Source: a virus. From it: 38,082 nucleotides of DNA. The position numbers were made by a program, and so were the translations under genes. The notes beneath the pieces are model-generated. The model saw only the letters and a program-made list of their open reading frames with translations, ran no database searches and was not told the DNA's origin. Where the stretch lies: IMG/VR virus record IMGVR_UViG_3300040856_000582, positions 1-38,082 of that record, one strand, 5' to 3'. Within the stretch, counting starts at the first letter, position 1. Each line of letters opens with the position of its first letter. Below, in pieces: positions 15,115 to 22,332 of the stretch.

Positions 15115-16442
15115 GAAAACATCCCCAGTTGTTTTGCCCCGCCTGCGGCGCTAAGGCCCGCAATGCCAAGTCCTGCAATTTGCTGGAAGGTGGAAGGATC
15201 TTGCGATTGACTGATCTGAGTTACCTGTTGTGAAGAAGGCGTCCCTTTGTAAATGTCGCTCAAGAAGGAGTACTGCTGGTAAGGCATTTGATAAAGTTGC
15301 AGATTGCTTTGACGCTGCGCGTCCAAAATAGCCTGCTGTAACGCTTGATCACGCGCACCCATTGCTTCCATCGTCTTGATATCTTGAAGACCTAATTGCT
15401 GACCTAGCTGACCAAGACTCGCTTGCTGTAGCCCCAGTTGACCTAATTGAGCACCTAGTTGGCCCCCAGTCTGCGCCAAAGATCCAAGCCCTTGTCCCAA
15501 CTGCCCTGAAGCTTGTGCCATGTTAATCATTTGGTTAACGTCTGCTTGAGACAACTGACCGTATTGAAGCCCTAACTGTCCCAGTTGTTGAGCGCTTTGC
15601 TGTCCCATACCGGCGGCTTGTAAGCCTATGCCCGCTCCAGCTTGTGCTTGTGCAAGCTGGCGTTGACGAGCCTGCTCAAACGCTTGTTGTGCCTGTTGAG
15701 AAGCTTGCTGATACCCGCCCATGCGAAGTTGTGCCCCGGTGCGAGCCTGTTGCTCCATGACATTACGAGCAAGTTCTCTCTCAGCGACGGCTTGTCTAGA
15801 ACCACCAAAGGCCCCAGCGGCAGCAGCTTGCGCTTGCAATCCCTGTTCTTGGATTTGGCCCTCGCGAGCAATGTCTCGCATGGTTTGTTGAACAACTTGC
15901 TCTTCATAGGGGTTCATGAAAGCAGGGATTCTTTCCGGTCCAAACTCGGCGCTTGCGCCGGTTAAGCCTTGTAACGCCTGCCCCGCGCTTCCATACCCAT
16001 ACCCTGTAGCACCGCTAAGCGCCTGTTGTGCCGCTTGTTGATACGCGTAAGGTTGTAGACGAGACTGAGCCGCTATTTGTGCCGCTTGGCTTAATGCGGC
16101 TTGGCCCTCACGCGTGGCGCCCAAAGCTTCTTGAAGTCCTCCGGCTCCCGCGGTTCGTGTAAGCTCTTCCCCAGCCCGGATAGCCCCAAGACCTTGTTGA
16201 AGGTAGGGTTGATAACCCCCAATACCTTGCTGGGCCATTTGTGCCGCTTGCTGTTGCATGGGGGTAAGCCCCGCAACCTGATACGCGGGTGGCGTAACGG
16301 GCGGAGGAGGCATTTCCAAAAGGTTTTGGTTAATAAACTGTTGAACAGCTTGCAGTAACCCAAGGCGATGCGCCTCGATTTCAGGGTTTTCCTGAATTAT
16401 CTGGCGAGTAACTTCTTCAGCCACGGACAGCGCCTCCTTCAA
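15111..16442 (-). CDS. Gln/Ala-rich virion protein, probable ejection protein
   Basis: A 443-residue protein of striking composition: long Gln/Ala/Gly helices (QAAAAGAFGGSRQAVAEREL near the middle, then repeated QLGQLGLQ units at about 285-355). A conserved-looking segment FMNPYEEQVVQQTMRDI lies at about 175-191. The C-terminus is hydrophobic and Gly-rich (IAGLGIAGLSAAGGAKQLG). This profile suits a helical tube or membrane-inserting component such as T7 gp14, but homology cannot be shown here. The ATG lies 26 bp inside the upstream gene; a GTG at 16424 is an alternative start. The stop overlaps the next ATG. Confidence 0.75.
   Translation of the reverse strand: MKEALSVAEEVTRQIIQENPEIEAHRLGLLQAVQQFINQNLLEMPPPPVTPPAYQVAGLTPMQQQAAQMAQQGIGGYQPYLQQGLGAIRAGEELTRTAGAGGLQEALGATREGQAALSQAAQIAAQSRLQPYAYQQAAQQALSGATGYGYGSAGQALQGLTGASAEFGPERIPAFMNPYEEQVVQQTMRDIAREGQIQEQGLQAQAAAAGAFGGSRQAVAERELARNVMEQQARTGAQLRMGGYQQASQQAQQAFEQARQRQLAQAQAGAGIGLQAAGMGQQSAQQLGQLGLQYGQLSQADVNQMINMAQASGQLGQGLGSLAQTGGQLGAQLGQLGLQQASLGQLGQQLGLQDIKTMEAMGARDQALQQAILDAQRQSNLQLYQMPYQQYSFLSDIYKGTPSSQQVTQISQSQDPSTFQQIAGLGIAGLSAAGGAKQLGMFS
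16139..16159 (+). repeat. Degenerate heptamer repeat, three diverged units
   Basis: CTCCGGC, TCCCGCG and GTTCGTG in 7-base register inside the 443-residue gene. It is weaker than the other sites, but has the same orientation and phase of the CG core. Confidence 0.35.
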
Positions 16443-18129
16443 ACTTTCGCATCATGTCGTACATTCGACGCATCCCTAATTCACGACTACCGTTTCCTGC
16501 TCCACGTACCGCTTGGGCGGTCATAACAAATTCCCCGTCAGAAAGCATAGCGGGGACATCGTCAGAAGTCTCCGTACCGGGGCCGTAAATAGCGCCGTTC
16601 TTACGGGGGAAACTTGAGATGTCGCCGCCATTAGCCGCCGTAATTGGAACATATCCTGACCCCGGTGCTGCTAGCCCATATCGCTGTGGGTACATTTGTA
16701 ACAGCTTAGAGCCCGTCATACCGCCAAAGGCATCTGGCAATTCTCCCATCTCAGGTTGCTCAAAAGCTCCCGTGGCAGCCATCAAACCTGTAATCCCGAG
16801 TGCTGAAGGACCGTATTTTGCCAGCAATTGAGAACCAAAAAGCTCCGGTCCAGCAGAAGCTGCGGCAGCTTCTGCTGCTTTTAGGGCAGCTTGTTGAGCA
16901 ACGTCGCCTGCAACACCTAAGCCTTGATAGCGTGCTAAAGTGTCGGCATAGGTTTGCTTGAAGGCGGCGTCTTTAAGCGCTTGAACTTCGGCGGGGTTTT
17001 GTCCGGCTCTAAACAAGAAATCACCGGCCTTATCAAAAAATCCGCGTTGTTCCCCTACGGTAGGAATGCCTGCCGAAATGTCGGTTCCCGCCACCTGCTC
17101 AATTCCAGTTGGAGGCGCTGCGGCTACGGCAGAAGCGCCGGTATCTATGATAGGGGACATTGCAGGTGCTGCCGCGTTAGCTTGTGCTTGTTGCATAACG
17201 GCGGCGCTCGTCGGAGATGCGGCAGTGGGCAATGGAGCAAGTTGGCCTCCGGGAAGGCCTAGTTGTGCTGCCGTATCTTTTGCCGAAATCAAGGATTGTT
17301 GCAGAGGATCTACCGCCTGCGCCACCGCTTGCTGAGCCGTGACCGGTGCGCCTGCCGCAACAGTGGCTGTATCCAAAGCGGGAGGCAGAGCCCCTGCTTC
17401 AGCGCCAGCCACAAAATCGGGTACTCCCGTTTCTATAGGCGCTTGTGTTGGAGCGCCACCACCAAAGGTGCCCCCGGGCAAGCCGCCTTTAACGCCTTCT
17501 ACAAATCCTTGACCACCCATTGCGCCAGAAATCCCAGAAGCTAATCCGCCCATAGCGCCACCAATTAAAGCGGACTTGAAGGCGTCTTTTAGACTGCCGC
17601 CTTGAACTAAGGTGCCGATACCAGAACCCAAAGCGCCAGAAGCAATCGCTCCTAAACCGGGGAACATAAAGTTAAGCGCAATCGGCAATACAATTGGCGC
17701 AATCTTTTTAAATACTTTTACAACTCCTTTAACAGCTTTTTTAATTCCTTTAACTATTTTTTTAAGAAAGAACTCTGGACGACCGGTTTCAGGGTTAATG
17801 CTGTTTAGTTCGCTACCAACAACGTAGCGCTCGGGCTCCAGACCCATGTCTCGCATCTGCGCAAACAAGCGATTCTTTAATTCTGGGTCTGCGTCCAATA
17901 CCTCAAGAGGGACGACGGTTTCACCCGGAGCCACGTGCGCTAACTCAGTATCACCCTCACGGCCATACTCCGTTAGTTTTTCTGCCATCTGAATGACATA
18001 ACCGGTTTCTGGCCCCTCTAGAGCCTTATCCGACCAATCCCCTTCAGTAGCCGTCAGAAACGACGCAAGGCCCCCTTCTGGAACCTCATACGGTTCTTGT
18101 TGAATAGCTGCTGCTGTCATTATTTCCAT
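16417..18129 (-). CDS. Virion protein with cationic amphipathic helix and Gly-rich hydrophobic segment
   Basis: A 570-residue protein; a second ATG at 18120 is better spaced from a GGGATGG ribosome site and may be the true start. Residues 60-78 (DTELAHVAPGETVVPLEVL) and 522-541 (SDDVPAMLSDGEFVMTAQAV) are similar 'GE-V' motifs, of a type also seen in phage tail and tape-measure proteins. Residues 121-142 form a Lys-rich amphipathic helix (FLKKIVKGIKKAVKGVVKVF), followed at 143-205 by a hydrophobic Gly-rich stretch. The middle is Ala/Pro-rich. Together with gene order this suggests an ejected, membrane-acting protein; no direct homologue is recognised. It ends FEGGAVRG and overlaps the next gene by 26 bp. 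Confidence 0.75.
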   Translation of the reverse strand: MEIMTAAAIQQEPYEVPEGGLASFLTATEGDWSDKALEGPETGYVIQMAEKLTEYGREGDTELAHVAPGETVVPLEVLDADPELKNRLFAQMRDMGLEPERYVVGSELNSINPETGRPEFFLKKIVKGIKKAVKGVVKVFKKIAPIVLPIALNFMFPGLGAIASGALGSGIGTLVQGGSLKDAFKSALIGGAMGGLASGISGAMGGQGFVEGVKGGLPGGTFGGGAPTQAPIETGVPDFVAGAEAGALPPALDTATVAAGAPVTAQQAVAQAVDPLQQSLISAKDTAAQLGLPGGQLAPLPTAASPTSAAVMQQAQANAAAPAMSPIIDTGASAVAAAPPTGIEQVAGTDISAGIPTVGEQRGFFDKAGDFLFRAGQNPAEVQALKDAAFKQTYADTLARYQGLGVAGDVAQQAALKAAEAAAASAGPELFGSQLLAKYGPSALGITGLMAATGAFEQPEMGELPDAFGGMTGSKLLQMYPQRYGLAAPGSGYVPITAANGGDISSFPRKNGAIYGPGTETSDDVPAMLSDGEFVMTAQAVRGAGNGSRELGMRRMYDMMRKFEGGAVRG

Positions 18130-18155
18130 CCCATAGCGATGCTGTATTGTACCAT

Positions 18156-18452
18156 CTAAGGCGTAGAAACCGTTACTTCACCGACCAAACCTTGGCCAGA
18201 AACCCCTGCTGGGTGCGGTTTATACGCGATGGTAATCTTTACAATCCCGTCTTGTTGAAAAAGTGCGCCCTCTTCCAAGTTGTAGTCATTCTGTTGCAAG
18301 TTGGTCAAGGTCAATTCTGTGCCCCGCATGTCCCCGGGGTTGTTAAATTGGCGAAGGAAAATAGAAAAAGATCGAACAACATTAGACATATAGGTTGCAT
18401 TGTATATCTCCGGAGCGTTCGGAAAATCCGGTAAAACAAGCTTCCGGCTCAT
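18156..18452 (-). CDS. Small conserved virion-associated protein
   Basis: A 98-residue protein. It begins with a Pro-containing stretch (LPDFPNAPEIYNATYMSNVVR), then a helix SFSIFLRQFNNPGDMRGTELTL, and ends in beta strands. I recall this pattern, with a 'YM..lvR....f..Q...PG.mR' core, in marine podovirus-like genomes next to the nozzle-like gene, without a function. Its ATG overlaps the stop of the nozzle-like gene (ATGA), which suggests coupled expression and a role in the same tail complex. Confidence 0.7.
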   Translation of the reverse strand: MSRKLVLPDFPNAPEIYNATYMSNVVRSFSIFLRQFNNPGDMRGTELTLTNLQQNDYNLEEGALFQQDGIVKITIAYKPHPAGVSGQGLVGEVTVSTP

Positions 18453-20326
18453 CGACGACCGTCCTGTCTAATGTCGACACGAGGCGATCCCAAACGCCAT
18501 TGTACGTCTAATCCATCACTTTCCAGTTTTAACGCCAAACTCCGTCCCCGAAGACGAACGTGTACCTGCTCCGTGAACTGCTCAACAGGGACCGTTGCCG
18601 ATCTGGCCACGTTTTTAGAACTCGTCGCCGAGTAATTAGCGCCGGGAAAATTTCTAGTCTGAAGAATAAAATTAACCGAGGGGCTCTCGGCAGAAGACCC
18701 CGCAAAAGTCACATCAGGGATCATTCGTCGGATAAAAGCAAAATTCTCTCCATCCCCAATGTCCACTTGGCTAGACTCAATGTAAGCATTAATCGCCGTG
18801 TTGTTCTCCCCGTCGTTTAACCCTAGTTCTTGCAGATATAAATAACCATCTGTGCCCGCCGCCAAGGGATAATCATTAATTCCGCGGTCAACCCAAGCCG
18901 TTCTGGCCATTGTTCCGTAGAACCAAAGTTGTTGTAAGTGGTTGTAAACAACATAACGATCAACTTCTTCGGAATCCGCCGAAGGGTAAAACCACCAAAT
19001 TTCGTTAAAAGACGAGTTTAATGCCGCAAATACTTTTTCTGCCTGACCGTCGTTAAAATCTTCAAAGACATAATTACGAACAGTACACGGAAGTTTTTGA
19101 ACCTGCCCCGTATACATATAAAAATCTTGCATCCCCATCCAAAAAACAGTGTCATCCATTGCCTTAACAGCATTCGGCGACATGATCGTGATGTTCTCTG
19201 AAATTAAATTAATGCCAAAAGTGAACGGCGGCCCCAAAAATTGCATGGCGTGCAAGGAAACATCTGTAAACACCAGAACCTGCTGTCTCGTCTCAACCGC
19301 CGCAACAATCTCCGAACCAGAGCCAATACGGAGGTCCCCCGCCGTGTTCGTCGGCAAAGACTGCCACGTAGTCGGGCTTTCTTGATCACTGAACCGAATC
19401 AACAGCGGATCCTGCGTGCCAATATCATTCTCAGGGTCACAGCCAAACGCAATAATGTGCCTGTCCCGGTCAGAAACCAGTACCTGCTTGGCAATCGTCG
19501 GCGTCGTAGCATCCGCACCAGCTAAATCAGAAAGGGCCGTGGCCCGTGTGCTAACACCCGCGCTGTTATCCCAATAAAAAATACCCGCGTCACGCGCATT
19601 AATGATTAAATCTTCACCAAAATTGTCGCTGCTCCACAAACGTAAGGCCGCACCTACCGCTAAAAGAGAACTGGCCGAGCCCCACGTGCCACGGGACCAC
19701 GTCCCGGCGCCCCAGCCAGTGCCTGCAACGGTGGTATCTAGTCCCGTATTTATTTGGTAAGCCCCTACAACAGAAGATCCCCCATTGCCGGTGTCGCTAG
19801 CATTTGCGGTAAGTACAGCCCCAGAAACGTCTTTAGCGATGATTTTGTAACTATTTAAGTCAATAACCTCAGCGATTTGATATTCTTGGTTTAGCGCATC
19901 AGCGATGATGTTTCCGCCCAAGGACACTGCTCCACTAAACGTCACAAAATCATTAGCAATTGCGCCGTGGTTGTTGTCACTTACGGTAATCGTTGAGGAC
20001 CCGTCCGTGGCTGAAAAAGTAACATCTCCAGCGGCAGTTGTAAGGCGGATCGGCGTTATATCGTTATAACCCCCGCCTTGTTCAATGTAATATTTTAAGT
20101 GTGTTCCTACGCCGTTTAATTTTTCTCCACTTAAAGACACAAACGGCTTTATTTCTCGCGCCGTACCTAAGTAAGTCGAGCCACTATATTTTTCCCAGCC
20201 GCCTATTTTTTCGGGAGTCCCAAACCTAAACCGGATCTTGTCACAATCATACCACCCTCCTTCGTTAGTATAGGAAGTTGTTTCTCTAACAATACCCGGT
20301 CTAAACTGTAACTTTGTTAAAGGCAT
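18449..20326 (-). CDS. Probable tail nozzle / DNA-stabilisation protein (P22 gp10-like role)
   Basis: A 625-residue beta-rich protein. The N-terminus contains FRPGIVRETTSYTNEGGWYD and KIRFRFGTPEKIGGWEKY, and the C-terminus has VQWRLGSPRVDIR. Both are hallmarks of a widespread family of phage virion proteins near neck genes. Residues 100-195 look like an inserted beta domain; the rest has repeated four-strand blades (WSSDNFGEDLIINARDAGIF, HIIAFGCDP, TVFWMGMQDFYMYTG), suggesting a beta-propeller. A nozzle closing the short tail is the likely role, by analogy with podovirus nozzle proteins. A GGGAT ribosome site precedes the ATG. A peripheral tail protein is the alternative. Confidence 0.7.
   Translation of the reverse strand: MPLTKLQFRPGIVRETTSYTNEGGWYDCDKIRFRFGTPEKIGGWEKYSGSTYLGTAREIKPFVSLSGEKLNGVGTHLKYYIEQGGGYNDITPIRLTTAAGDVTFSATDGSSTITVSDNNHGAIANDFVTFSGAVSLGGNIIADALNQEYQIAEVIDLNSYKIIAKDVSGAVLTANASDTGNGGSSVVGAYQINTGLDTTVAGTGWGAGTWSRGTWGSASSLLAVGAALRLWSSDNFGEDLIINARDAGIFYWDNSAGVSTRATALSDLAGADATTPTIAKQVLVSDRDRHIIAFGCDPENDIGTQDPLLIRFSDQESPTTWQSLPTNTAGDLRIGSGSEIVAAVETRQQVLVFTDVSLHAMQFLGPPFTFGINLISENITIMSPNAVKAMDDTVFWMGMQDFYMYTGQVQKLPCTVRNYVFEDFNDGQAEKVFAALNSSFNEIWWFYPSADSEEVDRYVVYNHLQQLWFYGTMARTAWVDRGINDYPLAAGTDGYLYLQELGLNDGENNTAINAYIESSQVDIGDGENFAFIRRMIPDVTFAGSSAESPSVNFILQTRNFPGANYSATSSKNVARSATVPVEQFTEQVHVRLRGRSLALKLESDGLDVQWRLGSPRVDIRQDGRR
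19535..19548 (+). repeat. Heptamer repeat, two units
   Basis: GGCCGTG and GCCCGTG in direct tandem inside the nozzle-like gene, with the same consensus and orientation as the other sites. Confidence 0.4.
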
Positions 20327-20340
20327 GCTTTATCCCAACA

Positions 20341-20634
20341 TTAATGCTTCATCAGCATCATTTCTAGATGCTTGATAGTGGCTTTTGCTTCGCCTAATTC
20401 GTGCCTCAAAGAAGCAATTTCCTTCAAAAGCGTCTCTTTATCATCACTTAACTTGTCTAATTTTACGCTCAAACGCTCCACTTGTGCCCTTAATGTGTCA
20501 TTAAATTCAGCCCGGTCTTCTCTTTCTGCCAAAGCTGCCTTGTAGTTTTGCTCTGACCTCATTTTTAGGTAAGTCCACAACCCGGCGGATCCCAATATAG
20601 CCACAACAAGCGGCATTAATGCTTCAGGATTCAT
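20341..20634 (-). CDS. Membrane-anchored coiled-coil protein (i-spanin-like topology)
   Basis: A 97-residue protein with one N-terminal hydrophobic segment (MPLVVAILGSAGLWTYLKM, residues 7-25), followed by about 65 residues of continuous charged helix with heptads (LRAQVERLSVKLDKLSDDKE, then LRHELGEAKATIKHLEMML). A single N-terminal anchor plus a periplasmic coiled coil is the topology of inner-membrane spanins and of some phage holin-accessory proteins. The ATG has a GGAG ribosome site and overlaps the preceding membrane-protein gene by 11 bp. Spanin function is inference; a membrane-tethered host-interaction protein is equally possible. Confidence 0.7.
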   Translation of the reverse strand: MNPEALMPLVVAILGSAGLWTYLKMRSEQNYKAALAEREDRAEFNDTLRAQVERLSVKLDKLSDDKETLLKEIASLRHELGEAKATIKHLEMMLMKH

Positions 20635-21046
20635 TTTTTAACCGCTCCTCAAAATACAGCGCTTCATGGATCTGTCGTTGAACCAAGTCAATTAAATAGA
20701 GACCGTGAAGGGACAATACAGACCCTGCAATCAGTCGCCCCGCAAAAAATACAGGGGTAGTTATTCCTGTCGTATACTCCTCGTACAGATATAGAGACAA
20801 TACCATTATCGATAGCATGGTATCTAATTTAAGAACGCGAAGTAGGGCAGGTTTCCCTGTCCAAATCGTGCAATAAACGACAGCTAACGAGGCTAGCGCC
20901 CACGTTATTAAAAGGTAGGCCGGTATGCCTACCTCATAAAAACCCGCTGTAGTTATCAAGCCCCACACGCCCATCAAAAGATGTTGTGCAGGGCCGTTGG
21001 CCGAGCGCAGAGCCTTATTGAGACCTGACAAGCCAAGCGGTTGCAT
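20624..21046 (-). CDS. Polytopic membrane protein, holin-like or exclusion candidate
   Basis: A 140-residue protein with three or four hydrophobic segments: about 24-63 (LLMGVWGLITTAGFYEVG and ITWALASLAVVYCTIW), 75-89 (TMLSIMVLSLYLYE) and 98-123 (VFFAGRLIAGSVLSLHGLYL). It has a short basic loop and a charged C-terminus (HEALYFEERLKNE). No family is recognised. It is one base from the lipoprotein gene (TGATG overlap) and precedes the coiled-coil gene. The three envelope proteins form one unit between the fibre and nozzle genes. A second holin or a superinfection-exclusion protein are both possible. Confidence 0.65.
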   Translation of the reverse strand: MQPLGLSGLNKALRSANGPAQHLLMGVWGLITTAGFYEVGIPAYLLITWALASLAVVYCTIWTGKPALLRVLKLDTMLSIMVLSLYLYEEYTTGITTPVFFAGRLIAGSVLSLHGLYLIDLVQRQIHEALYFEERLKNES

Positions 21047-21885
21047 CAGTCACACGTTACGGTAGTGGTGGTGCCATCATCTGACGCAGAGCAAGTGATC
21101 GTCTGAACTTCCTGCGTACTGGTATTTGTTAGCGGATTTTCGATAAAACCATTTACCGTGGAGGTGTATTGCTCCATCAGCGCCTTAATCAAATCCGCAT
21201 TGCTCTGATCCATCGTAATGATGGAGTTCATGCCTGTGTTAGACACATCGACAACACCGTTCATGCCAGCGTTGCTGATAGACGCCGTTGACTCAAACCC
21301 TGCGTTGCTGATGGCTACAGCACTGTCCAGACCTGCGTTAGACACGTCCACTAACCCGTCCATGCCTGATGTGCCTAGCGTAACCATGCCGTCAACAAAT
21401 GGCGTGTAATCAACATTACCCATAGCGTTTAACGCGCCGAGTGCAACGTCAGACGTTAAGGACGACTGAGCCGTAAATGACCCATAAAGCGCCTGCTGAG
21501 TGGTTGCGTCAGCCGTGATCCGGGCCAAGTCAACATCGCGGTTGTACTGCGCCATCGTCTTGGTGGAGTCTGTTTGCATCCACATCATCCCCATATTGCT
21601 TAATGGTGCGGCCAGAACAGAGGCCCACTGAAGCGCGGCGGATTGCTGAGGAACGGGCTGTACTGTCGGGGTTTGGGTTAAGGCTAAGGCCATTACAGCG
21701 GCGCTAGCAGCCTGACCATCACCGGCGGCGGCAATCTTAGACAGCGCCTCAAACTTGGCTTGAGATGCGGCGGCATTAGCGGCGGCGGCCTTTTCTACAG
21801 CCTCGTAATACTGAGATGTGCTAGAGGAGCATCCAGCAAGCATCAAAACAATTGCCCCGACAAACAGTTTATTCATGGTCATCAT
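21046..21885 (-). CDS. Lipoprotein with 11-residue repeats
   Basis: A 279-residue lipoprotein; the likely start is the fourth Met (21876), giving MNKLFVGAIVLMLAGC, a lipoprotein signal peptide with lipobox LAGC. The lipidated Cys is residue 19 counted from the first Met. An Ala-rich helical region follows (YEAVEKAAAANAAASQAKFE). Residues 173-227 are five 11-residue repeats around a [AST]G[MLF]-[DEN] core ending in [VI]SN. The tail is Thr-rich with two Cys. It should sit in the host membrane after export. Possible roles are o-spanin-like partner of the coiled-coil protein at 20341-20634, or superinfection exclusion; it is far longer than classical o-spanins. It overlaps both neighbours. Confidence 0.75.
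   Translation of the reverse strand: MMTMNKLFVGAIVLMLAGCSSSTSQYYEAVEKAAAANAAASQAKFEALSKIAAAGDGQAASAAVMALALTQTPTVQPVPQQSAALQWASVLAAPLSNMGMMWMQTDSTKTMAQYNRDVDLARITADATTQQALYGSFTAQSSLTSDVALGALNAMGNVDYTPFVDGMVTLGTSGMDGLVDVSNAGLDSAVAISNAGFESTASISNAGMNGVVDVSNTGMNSIITMDQSNADLIKALMEQYTSTVNGFIENPLTNTSTQEVQTITCSASDDGTTTTVTCD
21205..21369 (-). repeat. Five tandem 33-bp repeats coding 11-residue units in the lipoprotein
   Basis: Units read SGMDGLVDVSN, AGLDSAVAISN, AGFESTASISN, AGMNGVVDVSN and a diverged TGMNSIITMDQ. Regular Gly, acidic and Ser-Asn positions suggest a small beta-helix or coil with 11-residue rungs. The DNA has diverged but keeps strict length. Confidence 0.7.
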
Positions 21886-22018
21886 CCTGTGGAACCTGTG
21901 GCTCCGCTTGCTCTTTGATCTTAACGATTAAAGGCCATGCGCCCGTTTTTGTAGGCAGATCGCCCAAGACTTGTAGAATGGCGTTTACTTCTTCAATGCT
22001 TAACTCAAGATTTACCAC
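21869..22018 (-). CDS. Small 49-residue phage protein with GTG start
   Basis: A short gene filling the apparent gap between the DUF7936-like gene and the lipoprotein gene. It starts with a GTG at 22018 that overlaps the upstream stop (GTGGTAA) and stops at 21869, inside the lipoprotein start. The product has a helix LSIEEVNAILQVLGDLPTK, then AWPLIVKIKEQAEPQ and an acidic tail. The pattern 'LSIEEVN.IL..L...P.....LI.KI..QA.P' is one I know from small phage proteins after fibre genes; no function is established. The double overlap and family-like pattern support coding. Confidence 0.75.
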   Translation of the reverse strand: MVNLELSIEEVNAILQVLGDLPTKTGAWPLIVKIKEQAEPQVPQDDDHE

Positions 22019-22329
22019 GGCAAGCCACTCCCGTTAGTCGGGTTAGCCTTCTCGGCGATCTGTGCATCAACAGAATCCTGAATAGCTGTGACGGCTTCTT
22101 CACCCATCTCGTTGGTTGCCCAAGTCAATACAGTGAACTCGTCTAGGTTGTCCCAGTCTGTAAAGCTGTTGGGGTCGGGTGCAGGTAGACCTTGAGTGCC
22201 GTAAGAAGAGCCGCTGTTACCGTTTTCGTCTTCTTTAGAACAAGTCCAGTGTACGGTAGTGACTACGTTAGCCAGACCGTCTTGTGATACGGCGTAGTCT
22301 AGTGCTGCTACTTTCCATGTGTACGACAT
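22012..22329 (-). CDS. Conserved phage protein (DUF7936-like)
   Basis: A 105-residue protein with several Trp residues (YTWKVAALDYA, VVTTVHWTCSKED), an acidic central segment FTDWDNLDEFTVLTWATNEM, a helix GEEAVTAIQDSVDAQI and the end SGLPW. This order and the terminal GLPW are typical of a small phage family found just after tail-fibre genes. A fibre-associated or assembly role is plausible but unproven. It starts 3 bp after the last fibre gene's stop and overlaps the next small gene. Confidence 0.75.
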   Translation of the reverse strand: MSYTWKVAALDYAVSQDGLANVVTTVHWTCSKEDENGNSGSSYGTQGLPAPDPNSFTDWDNLDEFTVLTWATNEMGEEAVTAIQDSVDAQIAEKANPTNGSGLPW

Positions 22330-22332
22330 CTT

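Noticed and set aside
8909-18129. Tape-measure protein of a long-tailed phage
   Set aside because: The large genes lack a long uninterrupted coiled coil, there are no tail-tube or sheath genes, and the neck and nozzle-like proteins fit a short tail.
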